From contig NC_092613.1 in assembly GCF_047663525.1 (NCBI RefSeq), forward strand, positions 7,155,501 to 7,219,500: a stretch of 64,000 nucleotides of DNA. Reading direction: 5' to 3'. The position numbers and the translations under genes are program-made. The DNA comes from Anas platyrhynchos. Its lineage: Eukaryota; Chordata; Aves; Anseriformes; Anatidae. Positions within the stretch are counted from its first letter, which is position 1. Every line of letters starts with the position of its first letter. The notes beneath the pieces were generated by a model. That model was not told where the DNA came from. It searched no databases and was given only the letters and a program-made list of their open reading frames with translations. Positions 28,501-38,400 of this stretch are shown piece by piece.

Positions 28501-29020
28501 TCCTCACTCAGACGGGGTTTCCAGTTTTTGAAGGCAGGCATCTCGGAGCCAGCAGCCTTCTGTAGCTGCTTTAAGGTGTTGCAGGTTTCATTTTTTTTAA
28601 CAGGTGATACGCATCAGGACTAAGTAAGTGCTCAATCTCCGTAGCAAAGATAACTTTTAATTAGTGGTCAAAGGAGGAAACTCTGATTTAAGATACGCGT
28701 TACCTAGAGTCAAAGAGCAACCTGGGTGTTATGAAAGAAGCACAGAGCAGGTGGTAAACAGAGAGGCTGCAAAAGAAGCGTTTTGGATTTCAGTCCCTGA
28801 CAGGCTGTTACCGGCTGGGATTCAGACAGGCACAGCTTTAAGGGAGCTTCTGCACAGCGCACCGAGCTCACACCTGGATCTCGACCAGCAAAGCTGCAGC
28901 TCCGGAGCTCGTTCGCTGTGAATCATTAACGCGTGTGGTCGCGGGCACCGGGTAGTGCCGGGCACCAGCCTGACGCCCGACACCTGCTGGCCCTCGTTAC
29001 CCGCAGCGGTAACCCCAACC

Positions 29021-29032
29021 GGGGGGGGGGGG
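29021..29032. repeat. Poly-G run in the MAGI3 CpG island
   Basis: Twelve consecutive G residues on the plus strand, a C run in the MAGI3 transcript direction. It is opposite in polarity to the nearby C-rich plus-strand block at 29.23-29.37 kb. It could form an intermolecular or, with neighbouring G tracts, intramolecular quadruplex. Confidence 0.85.
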
Positions 29033-29444
29033 CACAGCCCAGGGGCTCCTCTTTGGCCCCCCACTCCCAGCCGGGGCCGAGGGCGTTCGGGGGCCGCAGC
29101 CGGGGCCCGATCCCGGTCCCACCGCGCTCCGGGAGGCGCCGCCCCCGCGACCCCGGCCCCGGCCGCGCCCCGCCGGGTGCCGGCACCGGGGGGTCGCGGG
29201 GAGCTCCGGGGGTCTCCGGGGGGCTCTGAGGGGCCTCGGGACCCCCCCCAGCTCCCCCCAGCCCCCCAACCCCAAGGCCCCACCCAACCTCCGCGCTCAC
29301 CCCAGGGCCCCCCCAGCCCTCCCAGGGCCCAGCCCCAGCTCCGGAGGGAGCCGCCCCCCCCCCCACCGGGGCAGGGGACGCGGGGACGCGGCCCCGGCCC
29401 CAGCCCCGAGCGCGCTCCCCGGGCCTGCCCGCGGCCTGGCTCAC

Positions 29445-29766
29445 CTGGGCGCACGGTCTTGAGGCGCACGGGCTCCCTGAAGTGCCGGATGACGGCCAGC
29501 GCGTCGCGGTGCGTCAGGCCGCTGACGGGGGTGCCGTTCACCTCCAGCAGCACGTCGCCCGGAGCCGGCGCTTTACCGGAGAGCAACGCGGGGCCCGGCC
29601 CGCCCTCGGAGCCCGGCGGTAGGCGCCCCGCCAGGTAGGGGAACTCGCCGCGTTCGGCGCCGCCGCGTAGCAGCTCGGGGTCGGGGCCCGCCGCGCCGCC
29701 CCAGGACACGACGCACTCCTGCACCTTGCTCAGCCAGTGCCGCTTCTTCCGCAGCGTTTTGGACAT
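29445..29766 (-). CDS. MAGI3: MAGI3 first coding exon (partial gene)
   Basis: MAGI3 is a cytoplasmic scaffold at cell junctions with six PDZ domains, a catalytically inactive guanylate kinase domain and two WW domains (about 1,480 residues in human). This exon gives residues 1-107 plus one base. It starts [20 protein letters not shown]; the [11 protein letters not shown] motif is at residues 35-45, [16 protein letters not shown] at 69-84, and it ends RLKTVRP. This is most of the first PDZ domain. The MSKT start and REP-RLKTV end match MAGI3 rather than MAGI1 (MSKVIQKK). The ATG at 29764-29766 is the first in the transcript direction and has G at -3. The donor is GTGAGC, phase 1. Residues 46-63 form a Gly/Pro-rich loop that appears variable. 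Later exons lie left of the window. Confidence 0.96.
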
Positions 29767-29960
29767 GCCGCACCCCGGCCCCCTCCGCCGCCGCCGCCGC
29801 CCGCTCCGGCCGCGGCTGCCGCCCGACTGCCGCGCGGCCCCGCCCCACCCCCGGCCCCACCCCTCGAGAGGCCACGCCCCTTTGGCAAGCCACGCCCACC
29901 TCACGAAGCCCCGCCCCGCCCCCGCCGCTCGGTGTAGTCGCGTCACGGCGAGGCCCCGCC
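29767..29960 (-). other. MAGI3: MAGI3 5' untranslated region / proximal promoter
   Basis: GC-rich sequence directly upstream of the MAGI3 ATG with no ATG in the transcript direction. It carries five perfect CCG units at 29785-29799 (CGG/GGC in the transcript). The MAGI3 frame stays open through it, upstream to at least a GTG at 29944-29946. The boundary between UTR and promoter is not determinable here. Confidence 0.6.
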
Positions 29961-30010
29961 CCCCGCCCGCAGCCCTGAGGGGCCTGAGGGGAGGGGTCCC
30001 CTCAGCAGGG

Positions 30011-33000
30011 CCTGTGCACGCCCAGCCTCAGCCTCTGCCACAATTTTTATCCTTTATCCTTTTCTCACGTGGAAAGGCGTTGTATGGCCACCTACAATGA
30101 CCCTCACAGCGCTTTTCCCCTCACAGCGTTTTTATTTCACGTCACACTTCATCGTTCGTCCTGCTCTACGCTCCCTCAAGGTTCAGGGATGCTGCCCCTG
30201 AGCTGTGCCGGGGGGTTTCTGCCTCGCTGCTTCCTCCCCACTGTCCCGCTTCCCCTCCACAAACTCCTGGGAATGGAGCAGTGCCAAGCCCTCAAACATT
30301 AACCCTCCCCGAGTCCTACTCTGACGTAGTCACATATGCATATATCTGTGTGCGTCAATATATCCTGCACATGTGAAAGCAAACGGTTAATTTACCATTA
30401 AGCACATGAAGGTTTTTATATTCTCACTTCTGACTTCCAATTTAATTGCTAACTGAGACACGTTGCAATATGTTAACAAACCTCATTAGCCACACGCACA
30501 CACACACACAAAACTGGCTGGCCTTACCTCCGTATGTCCCTACCAGGAAATTAAACCCAACCAGGCATTTTCGAAACTGAAAACATGATGGGGAGGTACA
30601 GAGCAGAGCGATCAGACTGGCATTTTGAGGATCTGTGTCAGTCTGCCACCTTTGAAGGAATCTGCCATGGAAAATATTCCGGGAATGAGTTCCTAGACAG
30701 AAACTAATACCTCAGTGAAATCCAAAGTAATTTAATGAGTCTGAATCGCTTAAACCGAAGGCTTTATTTACTTCATAGGTATCAGCAAAGACAGCTCCAA
30801 GAATCTGTGCTGAGATCAGTGCTCTCAAACCCACTTCCATTATAGCCCTTCATTTTATGCTTTGTGCCCGTGGCATTTGCCTGTCTGAATTCAGCTCTAC
30901 TTCTGTCGCTAACAAACTTCAAAACGTGAGCAAACTGCTCAGAGAACTGACTGACAATTTTAATTCTCATTTATGCCACGTGACGATGAGTACGTTCGTC
31001 CTGCCTTCCTTCTCCCCTCTAATTACTGCAGCTCACAGACGTGTGAGGCGTCTGCACCGCCTCGCAGCGATCAGAAGGAGCGGGCTGTGCGCCGCCAGCC
31101 CCAGCCTCCTGCGCTGTGAAGAATTAAGTGTTTACCGAGCACCAGCGTTTGAAATCTCGACTAGCTAAAAGGGGCCATCAAAGCAAAAACAGCGCTCCGG
31201 CATCTCCAGTTCATCACATCAGGCCATGGCAGCTGCCATCCTTCTCTGCTGTTGGCAGCAGCTCACAAACGATGCCGTGCAAACACGGTGCTGAGCTCTG
31301 CTGTACCAGAACCAAGGCAAGAAACTGCTTCAAGGAGCAGCATCTTCCTGGTAGGCAGGGAAGCGACGTTTGTTTATCACACTGCCAAAGTTCAAAGGCA
31401 ATCAAAACTGCAAAAACATGTCAAACTGCTGTTTAATTAGAGTGTGAAGAGGCTTTCTTGGAGAGGACAGAAAGGGAATTGTGGTGCTACATTTGGACTC
31501 CTACAGAGTCGTTCTCCCAGTGCCCAGTGCTTGCAATGCAACTGCCTGTGCTGCATGCAATTTGTCAGTCCTGTGTTCAAAGGGAAGACGCCCAGCCCAG
31601 TGCTCATGCAACACACACAAAATAGGCACAGTTCCACCTTCAGCAAGGACAAAATGAAAGCAAGTTGCACCCATGCAGAGCTTTTTGCCTGTGCAGAAGC
31701 GTGATACTGCCTGACCTCCAAGGGACTGGGCGTGCAGCAGCTCCGTCTCACACCAATACCATCTGAGTGCACTGCTCTCAGGACTTTTGGGAGAACCAGC
31801 GATGATGGGTGACTGCCCCACACTGACGGCAAACAAAAATACTTGCCAGGGAGGAGCAGCAGGCACAGTGCTCCTCTCGAAGAGAAGCACTCATCTCAAG
31901 CATGGGGTAACAAATTATTCAGTAAGCAAAGTGTCTCTGAAGAAGCCTAAACAAATCACAGTTGGGTAGAGTGGTTCAAAGCCAGCCGCTTGCTATGCTG
32001 TGGGCAGACAAATCCAGGATTGTCTATTTGAAAATTGCGTTACCCTAGGATACAGTTATCTAATGGTAAAGTTTTAAACGCATCATAAATTAACTCAGAT
32101 GGCAGCAAAAGCTGCTTTGCAAGCAAATCTTATGTGAATTTTGTCACAATTCAAAAAAGCCCAGAGAATAAACCCACGTCTTAATAGAGATCTGTGTCAA
32201 CCAGGGCTGACTAAGCCCCAGTGTCTGGACTGCTCACCTGAGAAAACGGATCAGCCCCAGCAGGCTGCAGATCAGCACCAAGCAATGCGTCAATGATACG
32301 AGGCTGCTCTGTCCTTCTGTTTGGTACATGCCACCGCCACAGCACGCACGCAAGAGGCAATACCAGCAACAGCAGCGTTCATACATCACTTTGTCTTTCT
32401 CTCCTATCTCTGCCCCCTTCCGAAAATAAAAAACACCCTTGGGCATTGCAGATATTAATTAGTGATCGTTACATACAATAGGCACTGAATGACTCTCATA
32501 AACAATCACGTTAAGTTTTCAAACAACAGGAGCAGTGGTCTGGGAATTTACTGTGCTTTGGCTAAGATGTTACAGTAAATTAATTCCAGTCCTATCTTCA
32601 GCATGCCTCAATTTCCCAGCCACATATCCAACAGTATTTCATTCCTGAAAGAACATGAGTTCCTTTAAACTAATGCTTATAAAATGAAAGAAGCCTCTAT
32701 GAAAGGAGGCGGTGTATAGACAGATCATTGCTATGGGGAACGTTTAAAAAACCAATAGTTGGTGTGCTTGCTCAATACGGGCATTTCTACCAGCAGGTGA
32801 AAAGCGTGGACAACTGACGAGTCTGCTCCTGCGCTCAGGGGCGTTGTGCAGTGGCAGGGTGTTTAGCTGTCCTCCATCTGGAAAAAAAAATAATAAAAAA
32901 CGGGGGGAGAGAACAACAAACAAGGCACTGCTGCAAGAGGGGAAACAGCCCCCATCAGCACTTGTAATGGAGACACGCACAGAGCATGCAGCAATGGGCT

Positions 33001-36000
33001 CTCAAGCACCGCTCATCTGCTTTGCTGTTCCCTGTGCAGCTCGTGCTGAAGTCAGGAGGTACCAAACAGAGAAGGAACTGCAGAGATCGCTCCACACGTG
33101 CCTGCTCTAAGCGCGGCTGGCTGCCGCTGTAGCTTTCTGTATAGCAGAGTCAAAGAAATGAACTAAGAGGACTTGTCAATGTGAATAAAGCCACAGTCTA
33201 AACCCCTCTGCTGCTCGCTCTGGGACACACGCTACGTGTCTTTGGAGCAGTGTGATCAAGCGCTGGGGATGCCGACGAATGCAAAGCGGGGATAAAGGCC
33301 TGAGCAGCGAACCGAGAGCCACGCAGCCACGGGGAATCACAGCCAAGCACGGGTTTGAAGTCTGTGTGCTGGATTTAGAGCCTAGAAGTAGTAATGGAGT
33401 GTTTCTGTCTGAGTTTGGAGCTTAGTGCTTTGCAGAACAATCGGGACTGCTGCAAGATCAGGAAGTACTTTTTGACTCAAACGAGACAAAATTCAGGCGT
33501 TAGGAAACCCGGTTGGTCTCTTGCTCTTTCAGACTGGGCTCGCTTGTTTGTCCACTTGTGTACCGCAGGGAGAGCTTTCCATCCGTGACCCCGTAATCAT
33601 TCACAGGAACAGAACCTGCTGTTGCAAACATCGCCTCCTCAGAGCTTACCTAAAACAAATCAAACTTCAGAAGCTGTTGGCTTTGTCGAGTCTTACCGCG
33701 TTTATCAATTCAGCCGTTACACTCCGCTTCTGCGTGTCTCTGACGATCGCTTGCTAAAATCCTCTGCTTGAACCTGCTCCCTGGTGTCAGATGACTTCAC
33801 GAGAAGCCGGGTTAGCATCTGTAAGCGTTTCAGCTCTGTCAGTGGTTTTACATCTTTAATGGGATCTGAAATATCTGAAGCTGCCTTGTCAAGTTTCGTA
33901 GCCCCATTCGCAGGGATTTGGGATAGCTGACACGGCCCAAAAGCCTACCCCAGTCTCTGCCTGATAAATGTAATCCCCAGCTCCCTCCTGACTCCTTTCC
34001 ACCAGGCACTTTCATAACTGGGTATCAGCTGCACGAGCAGCTGGGGACACGAGGAGGAGCCGGTCCTGATGGCAAAGCAGCGCTGCAACCTCCCTGTTCT
34101 GTACGGGAATTTCCCTACCCAACGCGGAGGGAGAAGCCGGTTTCTTGGGAACAGATTCCCACTCCTCCAAACCACTGCCTTCCACGCACTGGGCCCCAAT
34201 AGTCCCACAAGTACTTAAAGGCTGTCCTGCAGCCTGTTCCCGTCTCTCAGACACAACCTACTGCCATCACAGCACCGAGGCTGGCTGTGAAGCAGAAATC
34301 GGGGGGGAGCAGCCATCCAGGCCCCTCCTGTCACAGCGATCCCACTGCAAGAGCATTTCTTGTTTTTCCACGACTAGTGTTTAAGCAGCAGCAATGCCAC
34401 ACAAGATTTTTTACAGGCATATTTAGAAAATACTGTCCCCATTCTTCTTTCTTTAATGTTAATAATGTAGTTAGAGTCGCAGAAGATCTGTCATAAAAAA
34501 TATTATCAAAGGAACTAAGATAAGTGCAGAATTATTTGCTGTTTGGAAAATCCAGACACATCACAGAAAGCAATAACAACACAGAATAACTTTGATAAAA
34601 GTTTTAAAGAAAGATTTTTTTATAGCCCCAGCAGTAATTACAGCTTATACTGAAATAAGCTCCTTACACCGAGTTTAAGTTAATTTACATTTTAGCAGAA
34701 GAGATCAAATAATGTTCTGACAGAATAGACTTCACCTTGAGGGAGGGGTCATCCAGATACAGCTATTGTAGATGAAGAATTTGGCAAAAAAATGTACCTA
34801 GGGCTCAGCAGAGATCCGCAGAGAGATTTTTGTCCCCTCCGTTTTGCAGGCTTCGGAGGCCGTCCTGCTTTCAGGCCATTCACAAATCCCACCGTTCCTC
34901 AAGGAGCACTGGGGGCACACCTTGCCCTAAGATTTTTTTCCTTCAATCCTTCCTCTCCGTTATGACATCTGTAGTTCTCAAAGTCCTCTTTTATTTTAAT
35001 TCAGTGTTAGAATTATTGCTTGAAACACAACAAGAACAATTTTCTAGATTTTTTTTTCCCCTGGTGGTGTTTGTACAGCGATACATGTCACTGTGGGCCA
35101 AAGCCTTATCAGTGCTGCTGGTTTTTGTTATCAGCTTAATAGTAAAGGACTCCTTTGGAACAAAGGGGATATAAGAGCAGCTTCATAGATCTGCCATTAC
35201 ACTTTACCACTACCATTTAGAGCCAGTTACTTTAGTAGTCATTAATGAATAATGACAATATAATAATCTTCAAAGCTCACTATTCCAGCACCAACCTTTC
35301 CTCCAGCTTATAATTAAGATGTCAAAATTAATTTCCCTCTCAGAAAGCAGGGCCTTTTTCTCCTTTTTGATGGATATTTTGCAGATATCCGTTCTCAGCT
35401 TCCACAGCTCAGCTTCACCTCCCTGTAAAGGACTGTGTGGATGCGTGCACGGTTCTCCATTTCTCGGTGTCTGTCCTCCAAAACCAGCCTCATAAAGAAA
35501 GAAGGGAACGAGAAGGGCCTGGTGGTGTGTGGCCTCCCAGCGCTTGAGCATCGCAATTACCTTAGCATCTCACAGGGGGGCTGCAAAGCTTAATTAATTT
35601 GCAGGGCCTCGCTGGGGCTCCCGGGGTGAGTCGCTCGTGCTCCCGTCCTCCGAGGAGGCCCCGGACAGCGGTGTGTGACGGTCAGAGCAGGACGAGGGGA
35701 TGCAGCACCTGGAGGTAAAGCCAAACCTCTCCTTATCACACTGCAGCCTTCGTGCTCAGCTGCTTATTAAAGACCTATCAAGACAAAAATTAAACAGGCC
35801 ATTAAGCAGCACTCCGGTGGATTAACGTTAGTCTGTCTCCCTTACGCTGCAGGATTTCAACATTCCTTTGAAGTCTGTGCATTAGAAAATCACTTTCCAA
35901 GCCACATAACTTTGAGCTTTAGATGTTTCCTAACAATTCTGGGGCTGATGAACAGCTGACTAATCCTTTAGGATTTAATGAGGTTAACTAACATGCACAG

Positions 36001-38400
36001 CTTCGTAGGGGAGCTGTAGGTGGTATTCTGGTAGCAAACAGGAAAAACAATGACAGTAAGTTGTGCTCTGTGAAGAGCCATTACGGGATCCCAGCATCGA
36101 TCAGCAACTTCTGCCGAGGCTCCTCTTTCCTTCAAAGAGCCCAGGGAGGGGTTCTGCTCCTGTTCAATCACAATTACGAACGAACAGCTCTGCTTGCTTG
36201 TAACTCTCACTGAAGCCACGAGGCTCACGCATTCCTGTGCTCTGGGTTAGCTTCTGGTTTGCCGGCGCGCTGACGGAGCAGCAGGGGCGTTTTGCTAGCA
36301 GACGGTAACTTTTAGCAGCTGGGGCAGGCGGCAGAGCCTGAGCCCCGCTGGCTGCCTGGCCGAGCCCCAACCTGCTGCCCTGCGAGGCCTGGCACCGAGC
36401 CCTGCTCCCAGCACAACGCTCAGCACGGGGAAGAGACCGCAGCAAGGAGCCCGAGCCGTCTGCGTGGTGCTATGGGCACCTCGTGCACGCTTCTTCTGCT
36501 CCCACTTTGTAGGGGCACGGCCCTGCTCAGCTGCAGCTTGCAGGGCAGCACCGAGGTGCCCCAGCCTCGTGGGCCTGCGAGGGGGCACAGCACGGCTCCG
36601 GTGCCCTGCGTGCCAGAGGGCTGAACGCTGAACTTAATTTGGTATTTACTGAAGATGCCGGAGTTTACACACAGATTCATTAGGATGCAATTACAGAGAT
36701 CAGAACTCAGGCTACTCAGTTATTCTTAGCGAGAGCATGTAATTAACTGCAGGTTCGCGTCAAATGCTACCTAGTGCCTTGGATCAGGTTCAGAGGATCG
36801 GCTTGCCCAGAAATAACCAGCAGTGGCGTTTTTCTAAGCACAGCCCCTGGCTGGGAGGCAGCGGTTAGTGGGAAACAGCAGCAGCCCAGGGAGGGAGCTT
36901 GCTTGGTGGGAGGACAGCCTGAGCGAGGAGAGGAGAGGAACAGAGCATCCTGCCTGCCACCCAACAGCCCATCCTGAAGGGTCTGGGCAGCAAAACGCAT
37001 GGAAATGCCAGAAAGCGTGAGCCTGCCCTGATGGCACGGCTGCGAGCCCCAGGAAGGACTTCAGGTAAGAGGAGGCAAAAGAAGAGGTGCTTGCTGCTCA
37101 GCCCAGCCGATCGCTCTGACAAGCTGGCCCACGCTGTTCATAGAGACCAGCAGAGGAAAAGGGTGTGATATGCAGGCTGGTGACATCGTAAAAGCTTAAA
37201 TGGCTTTCCGAACTGAGTGTGCATTAATGGGATGCTAACCAGAACCGACGGTCGAATACTCCAGCAGAAAAACTGCTCTTAGCTGAAACATCCTCATCAC
37301 TTCCCAGCTGCTGCTGCTCAATTACCATTTCAACAAAGGCACGCAGCCTCAGCTCACAATGTAGATTTCAGGGCTGATTTTCCTACATGGAGGAGGCATT
37401 GTGTAGCCCTGCTGCTCCGTGTAACTGCTGCACCATCAAAGGGAGCTGCAGGGACTCGGGCCGTGAGAGCACACGGGTGCACGGAGCTGACTCTGAGCAG
37501 CCCTCAGGCAGGAGCCATTCCCCCCCCCAGCCACACAGACCCCTCGGACATGTCCTACCTGGACGTGAGCAGGACAAGGAGCAGAAAACCAGGCGAGTCC
37601 CTATGCTTGGGATAAGCAGCAGACCCATCCTGGCTACTCCAGGGAGTGAACCGAGGGCACTGTAAGTGGGTCGAGTATTCCTGCCTCTGCGATTTTGCTG
37701 CCTCATGATTAAGCACCATACATATTTATGATTTATTACTGCTGCTTTGGAAAGATCTGCCTGCTACAGCTCATAGATCACAGTAGCACTAGTGGAAAAT
37801 AAAACTCCGTAAAACTGTTTGCCTGTTGCTCATTTGTAACTCTCCCCTTCAGCTCACAGGAGCCTGGAGACAGAGGCTGCTCTGTACGAGCACAGTTTCC
37901 TCACCATCTTCTCCACTCATGAATTATTTCAGGGGAAGATTTCTTTTCATAATAGGAGTGGAAAATTCAGTGCATCCAATTAACGTCTCAGTCACCCTCA
38001 GGCCTTCGCAGTCCCTGAAAAAATATGAAGTACCCAGGTAAAAATCCCTTACAAAGCAGTAGCCAGGCAGGTGATTTTTTAGGGCCTGGACATGAAAAGA
38101 AGAAAAAAAAAAAGAAAGCAAATCTTACAGGATTTACTGGATGCATAAAGCAGGAAAGCAGCGCGGGCATGAGCAGTGAAACAGGAGCTGGGAGATGGGC
38201 ACGGTGCCTTCCCCGGTTAATTGTCCAGCCCCCCGTGCCCACGGCGGTACCGCAGGGTGCACAACTCCCGGCTCAGGAGGATGAGATGCAAAGAGCCCAA
38301 CCTTCCCACATCTTATCTGCAACTGGACTTTTAACAGACTCCTACCGTCTGGAGAATAATAAATAACAAGCCTTTACACTGCAACATCCCAGTTACTGCG
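30011..38400. other. Intergenic, MAGI3 upstream region
   Basis: No gene recognised. Mixed composition with a CA repeat at 30491-30510 and short ORFs on both strands. AT-rich stretches with TTAATTAA/TAATTA-like cores (for example around 35.59 and 36.73 kb) could be distal regulatory elements, which is inference only. Confidence 0.6.
30491..30510. repeat. (CA)n microsatellite
   Basis: About ten CA units with one CG interruption, roughly 0.7 kb upstream of the MAGI3 start codon. Confidence 0.9.

Larger units (their letters stand above)
1..29444 (-). other. MAGI3: MAGI3 intron 1 (incomplete)
   Basis: From the exon 1 donor to the left edge I recognise no further MAGI3 exon. In particular there is no sequence like the next coding block (INKDLRHYLN, recalled from the human protein). 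Human MAGI3 also has a very long first intron, so this is expected. The interval is mostly ordinary AT-leaning intronic DNA with simple repeats listed separately. GC-rich patches occur around 3.47-3.82, 20.7-21.1 and 26.6-27.5 kb. Open frames here are short and none resembles a known protein. Confidence 0.8.
28930..30010. promoter_or_regulatory. MAGI3: CpG island promoter of MAGI3
   Basis: Very GC-rich, CpG-dense block spanning the first exon, its 5' flank and the start of intron 1. Upstream of the ATG (29770-29970) are several GC boxes (CCCCGCCCC on the plus strand, Sp1/KLF type), CACGCCC boxes and a half-CRE-like CGTCACG at 29941-29947. No TATA box is seen. The transcription start cannot be placed, but the island layout is that of a broad housekeeping-type promoter firing on the minus strand. 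Confidence 0.85.

Noticed and set aside
28955..29638. 227-codon plus-strand ORF opposite MAGI3 exon 1
   Set aside because: Antisense shadow in a CpG island with very few stop codons; proline/arginine low-complexity composition and no known domain.
28822..29946. A 374-codon minus-strand ORF read as one protein
   Set aside because: Only 29445-29766 is MAGI3 exon 1. The 5' part starts at GTG (29944-29946) upstream of the real ATG, and the 3' part is read-through into intron 1 past a perfect GTGAG donor.
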